Part shown: piece by piece, positions 22,463-31,544 of the stretch
Layout: each line of letters opens with the position of its first letter
Numbering within the stretch: position 1 is the first letter of the stretch
Origin: a virus
DNA: 47,586 nt
Direction: 5' to 3' (one strand)
Virus record (IMG/VR): IMGVR_UViG_3300009545_000290
Span: 1-47,586 of that record
Program-made: the position numbers and the translations under genes
Notes under the pieces: generated by a model
The model's database searches: none
What the model was told of the DNA's origin: nothing
Seen by the model: only the letters and a program-made list of their open reading frames with translations

Positions 22463-23053
22463 ATGACTGAGTTGGGCGAGATTTACATTCCGGATCTGAA
22501 CCCCTTCAACCTGGAAGCGCCGCCGCTCTGGTGGCAACAAGGGTTGTGGGCCTTCGATCACGACATCCGGATCTTGCCCGGCCGCAAGCGGCCCGTGTTT
22601 CATCTCGCGCGTGTCAAAAAGTACAGCCGCGGCCTGACCGGCGCCGCGATCGTCGACGACCAGAACGACACGGCCATGTTCGTGCGGTATGACCTGGTCC
22701 CGGTGACCTGGATTTGCAGCATGGAGGGATGGTCCGAGGGGTTTTTGCAGTACATCGTCGGCGAGCTGATCGAGCGCGACACCTGGGCGATCGAAGGCGG
22801 TCCGCTCACCGAAGACCTGATGCGTAAGGCCATGTTTGAAGGCGGCAGCAAGTACGGCAAAGCGCTCGACCAGCGCGACGCGGACGATCGCGCGCAGATC
22901 GATCGCGACGTTCACGACGACGTGTACCACGCCACCGGCGAGGCCTGGCGCTCGCTCCAGGCGCGCACCGGCGAACGCATCCTGAACGCCGGCCGCCCGT
23001 CCGACTTGCCGCTGCGCGTCACCGACGAATCGCATTTGAAAGGAACTGACTAA
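22463..23053 (+). CDS. Structural-module protein, function unknown
   Basis: A 196 aa protein (MTELGEIYIPDLNPFNLEAP) with Trp-rich strands (LWWQQGLWAFDHDIRILPG, TWICSMEGWSEGFLQYIVGE) and a charged helical C-terminus. It ends with a TAATG overlap with the next gene. It may be a head-completion protein. Confidence 0.7.
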   Translation: MTELGEIYIPDLNPFNLEAPPLWWQQGLWAFDHDIRILPGRKRPVFHLARVKKYSRGLTGAAIVDDQNDTAMFVRYDLVPVTWICSMEGWSEGFLQYIVGELIERDTWAIEGGPLTEDLMRKAMFEGGSKYGKALDQRDADDRAQIDRDVHDDVYHATGEAWRSLQARTGERILNAGRPSDLPLRVTDESHLKGTD

Positions 23054-23601
23054 TGGCTGTTCTTCCCGCACTCCCCGCGCTCGAAGCGGAAGCGCTCACC
23101 TGGCAACGCGTCGACATCGCGCTGGCGGGCGCCTCGCCCGGTGCGCAGTTCGCGTTTCAGGCGCTCAAAAAGTGGCTGGCGCAACAGAAGTCGTGCCCGG
23201 ATCTCCGGTTCACGCAATTGCCCAACAACACCGTGACCCCGTTCGGTCTGATCACGGCGGCCAACGGCGGCCAGTACGGCGCGACGACGACTGCGCGGCT
23301 CTTTGCGATCTACATCCGCAAGACGAACGTGGCCGGCTCGGTGACCGCGTCGTACCTGAAGCTGTTCGATGAAGGCACCGACGCCGCGATCTCGGGCCTG
23401 ACCGCGAACAGCCGGCTCGTGATCCCGCTCGGCGCGGTGAGCAGCGGCAACCCCGGCTTGCTCCAGGAGGGGATCTATCTCTCGCCGAACGGCTTCCCGC
23501 TGGCGGCTGGCCTCCGCCTGGCGCTCGTGACGTTGGCGGACACGTTCACGATCTCGGCCGCGGCAGACGGCGGCGACGGGTTCTGTCTCACCACGCCGTA
23601 A
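23053..23601 (+). CDS. Beta-rich structural protein
   Basis: A 182 aa protein, mostly beta-predicted (VTPFGLITAANGGQYGATTT, LFAIYIRKTNVAGSVTAS, LRLALVTLADTFTISAAA). It is probably a decoration or tail component. The stop codon lies in the loop of a short hairpin (ACGCCG/CGGCGT, 23593-23611) that also contains GTAACACCC. Confidence 0.7.
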   Translation: MAVLPALPALEAEALTWQRVDIALAGASPGAQFAFQALKKWLAQQKSCPDLRFTQLPNNTVTPFGLITAANGGQYGATTTARLFAIYIRKTNVAGSVTASYLKLFDEGTDAAISGLTANSRLVIPLGAVSSGNPGLLQEGIYLSPNGFPLAAGLRLALVTLADTFTISAAADGGDGFCLTTP

Positions 23602-23611
23602 CACCCGGCGT
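23593..23611 (+). promoter_or_regulatory. Hairpin containing GTAACACCC after the 23601 stop
   Basis: ACGCCG-TAACACC-CGGCGT forms a 6-bp stem around the stop codon of the upstream gene, and the loop holds the GTAACACCC core of the recurrent motif. Without a T run it is a weak terminator. It could equally be a motif copy for the next gene, 110 bases downstream. Confidence 0.35.
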
Positions 23612-23719
23612 CGGCTGACCGCCTGACAGGAGGCGTCCACACGTCACGGTCCTGGTTCCAGCATGGCGCGTGCGCCTGATCGGCACGCGCCCCACAGGAA
23701 CCCTACGGAGGAGTGCGTC

Positions 23720-24346
23720 ATGCCGACACGTCGTATTCAACGCGGCCCAGCGGCCGGCGGCCCGCCGGTCGGATTCCAAAACGCTCCGAGCTGGAACGAA
23801 GTCTATATCGATGGCCTGACGGATCAATTCATGGCCGGGACCGGCGTCGGCGGCGGCGTCGCGGGCGCCGCGCCCACGCTCCAGGCGCTGAATCCCGTCC
23901 AGACGCTGATGGCGGCGTTCGTCGAGGACGCGGTGACGCTCACGCACACGGCGACGTTTCCGATTCCCATCGGCGCCGTGCTCCTCGACATCGGCTTTCT
24001 GTCGACGGTCCTCTGGACCGGCGGCGGTACCGTCGTCCTGACAATCGGCGATGCCGCGGCGGCCAACGGCTGGTTTCTCGCGACGAACCTCAAGGCGACC
24101 GATCTCCTGGTCGGCGAACGCCTGACCGCGGCCAGCGCGGGCAATTGGGGCGGCCTCAATGGCGCGTACCTGACCGCCGCGGGACGCTTCGGCATGGTGG
24201 TGGCGCCGGCGATCGGCGGCCTCGTGTCGGCCGCCTACAACGTGATCATGGTCGTCACCGAAAGCGCGCCCTCGACCGCGGTCGGTCGGTCGTTCGGCTG
24301 GGTGACGTACGCGCTGCCGAATCCGATCGTGCCCGTCAAGGCCTGA
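23720..24346 (+). CDS. Beta-rich virion protein
   Basis: A 208 aa protein with a GGAGGAG ribosome-binding site. The basic, Pro/Gly N-terminus is followed by alternating hydrophobic strands (VTLTHTATFPIPIGAVLLDI, TVVLTIGDAAAANGWFLA, SAAYNVIMVVTESAPSTAV). It is possibly a tail or decoration protein. It overlaps the next gene by one base (TGATG). Confidence 0.7.
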   Translation: MPTRRIQRGPAAGGPPVGFQNAPSWNEVYIDGLTDQFMAGTGVGGGVAGAAPTLQALNPVQTLMAAFVEDAVTLTHTATFPIPIGAVLLDIGFLSTVLWTGGGTVVLTIGDAAAANGWFLATNLKATDLLVGERLTAASAGNWGGLNGAYLTAAGRFGMVVAPAIGGLVSAAYNVIMVVTESAPSTAVGRSFGWVTYALPNPIVPVKA

Positions 24347-25710
24347 TGTCGGATAGCTACTCGCGCAATCGGGAGCTGTTCGGGTCGGTGTCTGGCGCGT
24401 ACCGCGTGCTCGCGGCGGACACCGGCCTGATTACCCTTGCGGCGGCGCCGCTGCGATCGACGATCTTCGTCCAGAAGATCCACATCGAAGTGACGACCGG
24501 CGCCGGCTCCGAACTGTGGACGTTCCAGGACGGCAACGGGATCCCGCTCGTGCCGTCCGTGTCGGCCGCGGCCGTCGCCAATTTCGAGTTTGATTTCGGG
24601 CCGGACGGCGTCCCGTGCGCCGCAGCGACCGCGTTCGTGCTGAACGTCACGGGCGCGACGGGCGCGATCGGCTGGATCTCCTGGGAAGCGTTCCAAAAGA
24701 TCGTGCCGATGGTCGACTACGCGAGCCTGATCCTCGCCCTGGCGCCGCTCGGGTACTGGCGGTTCGAGGAAAGCGGCGGCAATGTCTTCGCCGACTCGTC
24801 GGGAAATTTCCACGACTTCAACGGCGGCGGCGCTGGCGGACCGGGCCAGAATTTGGCCGGCGTGCGATTCCGCCAGCCGAGCGATCTCCACGATGGGACG
24901 TTCGGCATTGCGACGAACCTGCCTGGCGGGTTGGGGACGTTCCCGATCACGATCACGGCGAGCCCGTCCGTCGTCGCGCCCACGGGCACGCTCACGGTAA
25001 CGTGGGCGGGGATCCCGGCGGGCCAGCAAGTCGCGACGAACTGGTTCACGCTGACGAAAGTCGGCCGCCCCATCGAGCAATATGTCGGCTGGAAGTACAT
25101 CACGGCCACCGGCGCCGGCAGCATGTCGATGCCGGTCAATAACAACGTCGGCGGCACGCCGGAGCCGGGCACCTACAATCTTCGCCTCCACTACGCGGAC
25201 GGCTGGAACCTCCTGCAAGTGATCCTCGGCCAGATCGTGATCTCGCCGACCGGACCGACGAGCGGCCTCGTGTCGTCGGCCTCGCCCGTACCCTTGGTGC
25301 TGGGAACGACCTGCACGATCGAATGTCGATTCGCGCTCCACGGCTTCAACGGCGCCAGCAACTACGCGTTCATCGTCGGCGATACCGCCTTGGGGCTGTA
25401 CCTGTTCCGCGGCGCCGGCCCGCTCTACTACGTTGATCTGTACTACGGCGGGGATCATCTCTCGAATGCGATCCTCCTCGACACAAAGTACTACCTCGCC
25501 GTCGTCTGCAACGCGGGCGCGGTGACGTTCTATCTGAACGGTGTGCCGGCGGGCACGGCCGCCGCGTGGCCGGGCGTGACGGTCGTGAGCCTGTTCAACA
25601 ATTTCTTTGCGGGCGTGCTCGGCGGCGTTGTCGACATCGACGAACTGGTGCTCTATGGGACGGCGCTCAGTCCGGCCGTCGTCGCCAACCACGCTACGTT
25701 CTGGACGTGA
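24346..25710 (+). CDS. Tail fibre or decoration protein: duplicated N-terminal domain plus LamG-like domain
   Basis: A 454 aa protein. Residues 1-120 form a beta domain nearly duplicated in the next gene. From PLGYWRFEESGGNVFADSSG (about 127) a LamG/concanavalin-like domain begins and finishes with DIDELVLYGTALSPAVVANH at the C-terminus. About residues 195-310 (ITASPSVVAPTGTLTVTWAG onward) look like an Ig-like insertion splitting it. LamG and Ig-like units on virions bind sugars, so a role in host attachment is likely. Confidence 0.7.
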   Translation: MSDSYSRNRELFGSVSGAYRVLAADTGLITLAAAPLRSTIFVQKIHIEVTTGAGSELWTFQDGNGIPLVPSVSAAAVANFEFDFGPDGVPCAAATAFVLNVTGATGAIGWISWEAFQKIVPMVDYASLILALAPLGYWRFEESGGNVFADSSGNFHDFNGGGAGGPGQNLAGVRFRQPSDLHDGTFGIATNLPGGLGTFPITITASPSVVAPTGTLTVTWAGIPAGQQVATNWFTLTKVGRPIEQYVGWKYITATGAGSMSMPVNNNVGGTPEPGTYNLRLHYADGWNLLQVILGQIVISPTGPTSGLVSSASPVPLVLGTTCTIECRFALHGFNGASNYAFIVGDTALGLYLFRGAGPLYYVDLYYGGDHLSNAILLDTKYYLAVVCNAGAVTFYLNGVPAGTAAAWPGVTVVSLFNNFFAGVLGGVVDIDELVLYGTALSPAVVANHATFWT

Positions 25711-25713
25711 TCC

Positions 25714-26106
25714 ATGACTGATCCCTATCAACGCAATCGCGACTTTTTCGGCACCGTCTCGGGCAACTATCGCGTCCAGGCGGTTGACACCGGCCTGATC
25801 ACGCTCGTGCCGCTGATTCTGTTGCAGACGATCTTTCTGCAAAAGCTGCACATCGAAGTCACGACGGTGACCGCCGCTGAATTGTGGACGTTCCAGGACG
25901 GCGCGGGCACGCCGATCCCGCTCGTGCCGAACGTGTCGGCCGCGGCCATTGCCCATTTCGATTTCGATTTCGGGCCGGACGGCGTGCCCTGCACCGAGGC
26001 GACGGCGTTGGTGCTGAACATCACGGGCGCGGTTGGCGCGATCGGTTGGATCACCTGGGAAGCGTTCAAAAAGCTCACGCGCGGCGCCGCGCCGAAGATC
26101 GGGTAA
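25714..26106 (+). CDS. Stand-alone paralogue of the 24346 N-terminal domain
   Basis: A 130 aa protein that aligns with residues 1-120 of the previous protein: RNRDFFGTVSGNYRVQAVDT versus RNRELFGSVSGAYRVLAADT, then HIEVTT, ELWTFQDG, FDFGPDGVPC and IGWITWEAFKK. About two thirds of positions match by eye. This is a tandem duplication in which only the first copy carries the LamG extension, so mixed oligomers of plain and LamG-bearing subunits are possible. Confidence 0.75.
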   Translation: MTDPYQRNRDFFGTVSGNYRVQAVDTGLITLVPLILLQTIFLQKLHIEVTTVTAAELWTFQDGAGTPIPLVPNVSAAAIAHFDFDFGPDGVPCTEATALVLNITGAVGAIGWITWEAFKKLTRGAAPKIG

Positions 26107-26396
26107 TGGCCAAAAGCACACGGCCGCGGCGTGCGCGCCCAGCGGCCGAACCAAAGGACGAACCGATGACTGAGCCCAAGGGGACCATGCTGGAGCTGGC
26201 CTCGAAGATCGACACCGCCGTGCGCGACGTAGAGACGCGACGGAAAGCCCTCGACGTGGCGACCGTCACGCTCGAAACCGCGACGCAGGAGTACAGCGCG
26301 GCCATCGCGACGGTTCACGCCTTGCACACGGAGTATCAGACGTTCATGGACAACGTGCTGAGCGTCGGCGGGACCGTCCATGTTGCGAAACCCTGA
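26106..26396 (+). CDS. Small coiled-coil protein
   Basis: A 96 aa protein from the ATG at 26106 (TAATG coupling). A basic, Pro/Arg-rich start is followed by a long helix (LELASKIDTAVRDVETRRKA, LETATQEYSAAIATVHALHT). An internal ATG at 26166 (MTEPKG) could be a second start. It may be a small virion or chaperone-like protein. Confidence 0.65.
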   Translation: MAKSTRPRRARPAAEPKDEPMTEPKGTMLELASKIDTAVRDVETRRKALDVATVTLETATQEYSAAIATVHALHTEYQTFMDNVLSVGGTVHVAKP

Positions 26397-26414
26397 TCCG
26401 CTGGAGGAGAGTCC

Positions 26415-26768
26415 ATGCCGACCGCGAGCGCCCGCACGCAAACGATCACGTTCACCGGCGACGTGACCGCGACGCAGACCAATGCCGCCCTCCAGAATCC
26501 GGCCAGTCCCGGTGTCAGTCAGTTGATCAACCTGGCCATCGGCTCGAACGTGATCGCCGCGCCGATCGGCGGCGCCACGCCCGTGGCCGTGACCATCGTG
26601 CCGCCGGCCGGCAACGTCGCGCCGATCACCTTGAAGGGGATCGCGGGCGATACCGGGATCGCGCTCCATCCGACCGACCCGTCCACGATCGCACTCGGGT
26701 CGGCCGTCGTGTCGTTCGTGCTGAACGCGGGCGGCGTGGTGACCGGCCTCCGGTTGATCTGGAGCTGA
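26415..26768 (+). CDS. Beta-rich small virion protein
   Basis: A 117 aa protein, nearly all beta-predicted (TQTITFTGDVTATQTNAALQ, VAVTIVPPAGNVAPITLKG), with a GGAGGAGAG ribosome-binding site. The repeated G-x-V/T strands resemble decoration or tail-fibre trimer domains. No specific family is identified. Confidence 0.7.
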   Translation: MPTASARTQTITFTGDVTATQTNAALQNPASPGVSQLINLAIGSNVIAAPIGGATPVAVTIVPPAGNVAPITLKGIAGDTGIALHPTDPSTIALGSAVVSFVLNAGGVVTGLRLIWS

Positions 26769-26769
26769 G

Positions 26770-27543
26770 ATGCCGACGCCCTTCAAGGCCATCATCGCGC
26801 GGACGCGGACGCAAATTCTCGCGCCGTTGGTGCAGACGGGCGCCATCAGTCCGGACACGTTCTACGCCGATACGGAGTTGCTCGATCACGCCATCGCCGG
26901 GGCGCGCGACCTCTGGCGCGCGTTGGTCGATCTCCACGAGGAGCACTTTCTCAAGGTCGACATCACGAACGTGTTTTACAAATCCGGCGACGAGGTGCTG
27001 ACCGGCGTGCCGCCGGACACGCTCCGCGTCCTGGCCATCATGCCGCGCGACACGTCGCAGGTGAGCGGCATCCGCACGCTGCGCTTCGTCCCGCGCAAGT
27101 ACACGTCGACCGATTTTCTGAACGCGCTCGGCCGGAGCGCGGTCGACGCCACCGGGCCGGCCGAAGTGTTCTATGCGGTGACCAACGCGGGCTCGCCGGT
27201 CGCGCCGCCGATCGTCTACATCGCGCCGAAACTCACGGCGACCGTGTTGCTGCGCTTCGTCTACGTGCCGACGCTGCCGGCGACCATGGACATGGAGACG
27301 ATGAATCCGATTCCCGGCGAGTCGGATCAGGCGCTCATGGCCTGGATCGCGTCGTTCGCGCTCGGCAAACAAAACGGCGAGAGCGGCGCGTTCGTGCCCG
27401 ACACGACCTGGCTCGCCGTCTACTCGACGGAGAAACAAGCGATCCTCACCATCAGTGAACCGCGTCAGGAACAGCAACCTGCCGTGATGGAGGGTGTATT
27501 CGACGAGTTGTTCGGCGGCGGCCTCTCGGGCGACGGGTGCTGA
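26770..27543 (+). CDS. Head-tail adaptor candidate (P22 gp4-like)
   Basis: A 257 aa protein. The helical N-terminus (RTRTQILAPLVQTGAISPDT, ELLDHAIAGARDLWRALVD) and the later ESDQALMAWIASFALGKQNG match the pattern of podovirus adaptor proteins related to P22 gp4. These bind the portal ring and extend the channel. Its location before the tail propeller proteins supports this. The family call is by pattern, not by a catalytic motif. Confidence 0.6.
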   Translation: MPTPFKAIIARTRTQILAPLVQTGAISPDTFYADTELLDHAIAGARDLWRALVDLHEEHFLKVDITNVFYKSGDEVLTGVPPDTLRVLAIMPRDTSQVSGIRTLRFVPRKYTSTDFLNALGRSAVDATGPAEVFYAVTNAGSPVAPPIVYIAPKLTATVLLRFVYVPTLPATMDMETMNPIPGESDQALMAWIASFALGKQNGESGAFVPDTTWLAVYSTEKQAILTISEPRQEQQPAVMEGVFDELFGGGLSGDGC

Positions 27544-27544
27544 C

Positions 27545-27823
27545 ATGGGCGAGATGAAGGTCTACGGGATCGGCAAGCTGGGCGTGAACGTGGATAGCGA
27601 TCCGTGGTCGATCGACGATCAGGAATGCGTCAAGCTGCAAAACGCGCTCAACAATCCGCTCGGCGTCCTGGTGAACCGGCCGGGGTTTGCGCCCGTCAAT
27701 CTGGAGGCGGCGCCGGGGGCGATCCTGGGCGGCGTCGGCGTGCCCGCGCTGGCCGGCAGTTCGGGCGGCGAAGGCGGCGGCACGCGGCTGATGTACATCG
27801 GCCGCGGACCGCTGAGCGAATAG
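27545..27823 (+). CDS. Small tail-anchor-like protein
   Basis: A 92 aa protein starting MGEMKVYGIGKLGVNVDSDP. The sequence SIDDQECVKLQNALNNPLGVLVNRPGF resembles the N-terminal segment of podovirus tail beta-propeller proteins, where it precedes the propeller. Here it is a separate gene ending RLMYIGRGPLSE, one base before the 1239 aa gene. It may be a detached anchoring module. Confidence 0.6.
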   Translation: MGEMKVYGIGKLGVNVDSDPWSIDDQECVKLQNALNNPLGVLVNRPGFAPVNLEAAPGAILGGVGVPALAGSSGGEGGGTRLMYIGRGPLSE

Positions 27824-27824
27824 T

Positions 27825-30800
27825 ATGCCGGCGATTTCCCCCTCGCCGATCCTGCTGAACTACATCATCTACACGACGAATACCGCGCTCGCGGCGGCGT
27901 GGATGGCGGCGAATCCCTCGGGCGTGCTGGCCGGTCCGGATCGCCTCGCGGCTTCGCAAGGGCTCACGGTCAACTACGCGGCGACCGCGCTCCCCGATCC
28001 TTCGGGCTGTTGGTTCTTTCCGGCGAACGATGGCGGCATTTTCTTTCCCGGCGATTTCGTTCACTTCGACAAAACCGTCGACTCCGGCTTCGTCGATCCG
28101 AACGATCTCAAAACGGACTACACGACCAATTGGGATCCCATCGAATACAAGTGGTGGGGCATCATCCTGCCGTACTACTTCACCGCGCCAGCCGGGGGCA
28201 GCTCGCTCCTGGCGCGTCGCTGGGCGTGCGGCTTCGAGTTGGGCGGCACGGGCAATGCGGGCCTCAACAACCTGAATAGTGCGTGCGGGCCGGCCGGCTC
28301 GCGGACGACGGACGGCTTCGGCTATACCGCGACACCAGGCGGCGGCGGCGACTTGGGGAAAACGACGACGCCGGTCGGCTCGGGGTTGCTGAATTCGTTC
28401 TGTTCGTGGGAACGGTTCTATTTCCGCCCGTGGGTGCTGCCGAATCAAGGGGAGTTGGCGATCTGGAGCGCCAACGACTCGCTCGAAGGGGTGACCGCCT
28501 GTTTTCTCGCGATCAACACGGCCGGCCAGCTCGTGTTCCGCAATTGGGGGAATTCCGGATCGCCGGGGACCGTCCTCGGGACCTCCGCGGCGCTCACCCT
28601 CGGCGCGTGGGTGAAGCTCGATCTCGTCGTCGCGTGGGCGCAGACCGGGCCGACCGCCGGGGTCATGAGTCTGATGATCAACGGGGTACTCGCGTTCAGC
28701 GGCTCGCAAGCCGGCGGGACCAGCGGGCTCGGCACGACGAACGCGAAACACACGCTGTCGACGATCGGCCCCGCGCAAACGGTCCCGGTCGGCGGGCTCA
28801 GTCCGACGAATCAGTACCGCTACGATGTCGACGACTGGATCAACGTCGCGATGGCGACGCCGTCGCTCCCGGCCACCGTCGATGTGCTGAACGGCACGCA
28901 CATCCGCCTGGTGAACGTCGCGGGCATCGCGGCGGCCGGCGCCTGGACGGGTGACTATCGCGGGCTCGCCGGCAACACGCCCGGCATCACGCCGCCGAAC
29001 CAAATCGCGGCGACCACGGCGAGCACGCAAATCATCTTCAACACGGACTACGTGAATCTGCCGCAATTGGGCATCGCGTCGATCCTCGTGCATTGCTGGC
29101 CGTCGACGTGGCCCGGCGGCCCGGCCATCGTCGGGTACCGCCTCAACGGCGGCGCGATCATCAAAAACACGAACGTCGGCCAGGCCGGCGCCGTGAACAA
29201 TTGGAGCGGCCAGATTTTTCAGGCCGGCGCGACGCCGGTCACCGACGTGACGACGCTCGACATCTCGCTCGATAAAGACGCGAGCGCGTCCTCGATGGGC
29301 ATCGCCGCCCTGTTCGCGGCCGTGGAGTGGATCGGCGTGTTCGGTCCGGAGGATGTGCCCGCCGGCAGTACGCCAGTGAAGACGCCCGTCCGCGCGGGCC
29401 TCCACAACGCGCCGTACCCGGAGATCGACGCCGTCACGTTCCCGTTGCAGTCGATGGCCTGGGCGTCGGCGCGGAGCGGGACCTATGTCGGCAACGGCAC
29501 CGGCCAGGACATCCCGGTCGGCGTGCCGTTTCACTGGCTGTGGATTCGCGTCGTCGGGACGACCAATTCGGATTACTGGTGGTCGTCACAATTCGCGCAC
29601 CATAACGCGCTCGGCGGCGGGTTCTCCGGGATCGATAGTCGGCTCCCGGTCGTGTCCCCGCCGAGTGGCGCCGCCACGGTGTTTCGCGTCAGCGGCAGCA
29701 ATGCGGCGACCAACCAGGTCGGCGTCACCTACGCGTGGGTCGCGTTCTCGGATCCGTCCAGTCGGTTCCTGCTGAATGGCGCCGTCGCCTGGACCCCGGC
29801 GACGGCGAGCGTGGCGAATCCGCTGCAAGATCCCGCGTTCACCCCGACGTGCGTCTTCACCGCGCAAGAGGATCTGTCCTCGGGGATCGCCGGCTTCTTC
29901 TACAAAGGGCCGGGGAATGCGACCGACACGGCCAATCCGCTGACCGGCGCGGACGTGGCGGCCGTCATGACGTTCGGCGCCGGGACGCTCACCACGAAAG
30001 CCGCCGCGCATTACCGCACGCCGCAGATGGCGTACGCGGCGTGGCGCACGGTCGATGCGACGGGCGCCTCGGGGCTGATCGATTGCGTGAGCTACACGGG
30101 GGACGGGCTCTCCTCGCGCAACATCGCCGTCAACCTCGGCGGCAATTCGCCGCTGTTCGCGTTCGGCATCGCGCACACGCTCGGTTCGTACTTCCGCGAT
30201 CCGGCGCACACCGGGCTCGACTCCAACGCGGTGACCGGCGGCATCGTCACCACGGCGATCATCGGCGGCGGCCTCAACTACGTGACGGTCGGCGCGCTCC
30301 TGAACGTCCTCGGCCGGACGTACGACATCTTCGTGATCGCCGGCGCGGGGTTCGCCGGGAGTTGGACGCCGAATCTCGATGGCGGCGGCAATCCGGTGAC
30401 GCCGCCGTGGCTGGCTCCGGCGCCGCCGCTGGGCGGGACCACGCCGCCCGTCCTGCCGCCCATCATTCCGCCGGTACCGCCGCCGCCGCATGGCTGGTGG
30501 CAGTCGGATGCCGGGTTCCGCGGCGACGTGGTCGCCATCGGCGATGCGCGGCCGGCGAATCCGCGATCGTGGAAAGACTTTGTCGGCTTCGCCGCGGGCT
30601 CGGCGGCCATGCTCGGCGGCTCGCCAGGCATCGCGGCGATCGTCCGCAACCACATGATCTACGCCGCGTCCAACTACGTGGTCGGGACCGACGCGCCGCC
30701 GATTCATATCTTCGACGGGTCCTACGATCGCCAACTCGCCACGCTGCCGCCGTCAGGCGCCGGGCCGGCGCACGGGGTCGTCTCGATCCTCGTGGCCAAC

Positions 30801-31544
30801 GGGACGATCTACGTGGCGACGTGGGACAGCGGGACCGACTCGACGACCTGGCTCGGGCGCGTCTTCTCGCTCGACATCGACTCGGCGACGCTCACGCCGA
30901 TCGGCGATGTGTTCCCGGTCGGCCATCTCCCGTACGCGCTCGCCTCCCTCAACAGTCAATTGTGGTGTGGCACGCACCGGCAGACTGCCGCCGCGCCGGG
31001 CAAAATCTTTTCGATTCGTCCGGGGATCGATGCGACGTGGACCGAGGATCACGATCTCACCGCGGAGAGTCTCGGCGGCGTCGCGGCACTCGCCGCATTC
31101 CAAGGGGCGCTCTACGTCGGCGCGACGGCGCCGGCCGCCACGTTCGGCCAGGTGCTCGCGCGGGCGGCTGATGGGACCTACAGCGTCGTCGACACGGGGA
31201 CGGGCGGCGCGGCCACCGCGAACAACGGCTATCTGGCCTTCGGCCTGTTCCTCGATGCGCTCTACGCGGCGTACTGGAACAACGACACGCCGGCCATTGC
31301 GAAGGTCCGCCGATCGGCAGATGGCGTCACCTGGACGACAGCGTACAGCGGCGCCGCGGGCACGCTCCGGCCGTTCCTCGCGCTCCCCGTCGATGCCGGG
31401 ATGCTCTATGCGATCGGCGGCGGCCTCGGGCTGACCGCGGCGATCGTCGGCACGTTCGACGGCGTCGCCTGGCTCAATCTCACCCCGCAATTGCCGGAGA
31501 CGGATCGGACCGCGCTCCCGGCGGTCGCCGTGGTGGTGCTCTGA
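27825..31544 (+). CDS. Large tail protein: lectin-like modules plus C-terminal propeller
   Basis: A 1239 aa protein, the largest in the window. Around residues 90-320 a concanavalin/LamG-like fold is suggested (YKWWGIILPYYFTAPAGGSS, WVKLDLVVAWAQTG, MSLMINGVLAFSG). The middle is beta-rich with Gly/Ala linkers. A polyproline hinge at about 858-892 leads to a C-terminal domain of repeated strands (FDGSYDRQLATLPPSG, TIYVATWDSG, LWCGTHRQ, GALYVGAT) typical of a beta-propeller. It is probably a tail spike or fibre with receptor-binding lectin modules. No sugar-cleaving motif is seen. Confidence 0.7.
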   Translation: MPAISPSPILLNYIIYTTNTALAAAWMAANPSGVLAGPDRLAASQGLTVNYAATALPDPSGCWFFPANDGGIFFPGDFVHFDKTVDSGFVDPNDLKTDYTTNWDPIEYKWWGIILPYYFTAPAGGSSLLARRWACGFELGGTGNAGLNNLNSACGPAGSRTTDGFGYTATPGGGGDLGKTTTPVGSGLLNSFCSWERFYFRPWVLPNQGELAIWSANDSLEGVTACFLAINTAGQLVFRNWGNSGSPGTVLGTSAALTLGAWVKLDLVVAWAQTGPTAGVMSLMINGVLAFSGSQAGGTSGLGTTNAKHTLSTIGPAQTVPVGGLSPTNQYRYDVDDWINVAMATPSLPATVDVLNGTHIRLVNVAGIAAAGAWTGDYRGLAGNTPGITPPNQIAATTASTQIIFNTDYVNLPQLGIASILVHCWPSTWPGGPAIVGYRLNGGAIIKNTNVGQAGAVNNWSGQIFQAGATPVTDVTTLDISLDKDASASSMGIAALFAAVEWIGVFGPEDVPAGSTPVKTPVRAGLHNAPYPEIDAVTFPLQSMAWASARSGTYVGNGTGQDIPVGVPFHWLWIRVVGTTNSDYWWSSQFAHHNALGGGFSGIDSRLPVVSPPSGAATVFRVSGSNAATNQVGVTYAWVAFSDPSSRFLLNGAVAWTPATASVANPLQDPAFTPTCVFTAQEDLSSGIAGFFYKGPGNATDTANPLTGADVAAVMTFGAGTLTTKAAAHYRTPQMAYAAWRTVDATGASGLIDCVSYTGDGLSSRNIAVNLGGNSPLFAFGIAHTLGSYFRDPAHTGLDSNAVTGGIVTTAIIGGGLNYVTVGALLNVLGRTYDIFVIAGAGFAGSWTPNLDGGGNPVTPPWLAPAPPLGGTTPPVLPPIIPPVPPPPHGWWQSDAGFRGDVVAIGDARPANPRSWKDFVGFAAGSAAMLGGSPGIAAIVRNHMIYAASNYVVGTDAPPIHIFDGSYDRQLATLPPSGAGPAHGVVSILVANGTIYVATWDSGTDSTTWLGRVFSLDIDSATLTPIGDVFPVGHLPYALASLNSQLWCGTHRQTAAAPGKIFSIRPGIDATWTEDHDLTAESLGGVAALAAFQGALYVGATAPAATFGQVLARAADGTYSVVDTGTGGAATANNGYLAFGLFLDALYAAYWNNDTPAIAKVRRSADGVTWTTAYSGAAGTLRPFLALPVDAGMLYAIGGGLGLTAAIVGTFDGVAWLNLTPQLPETDRTALPAVAVVVL

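Noticed and set aside
24235-26154. A 639-codon minus-strand frame in the tail region
   Set aside because: It lies opposite two paralogous plus-strand genes and repeats Arg/Asp-rich low-complexity segments, as expected for antisense of GC-rich coding DNA.
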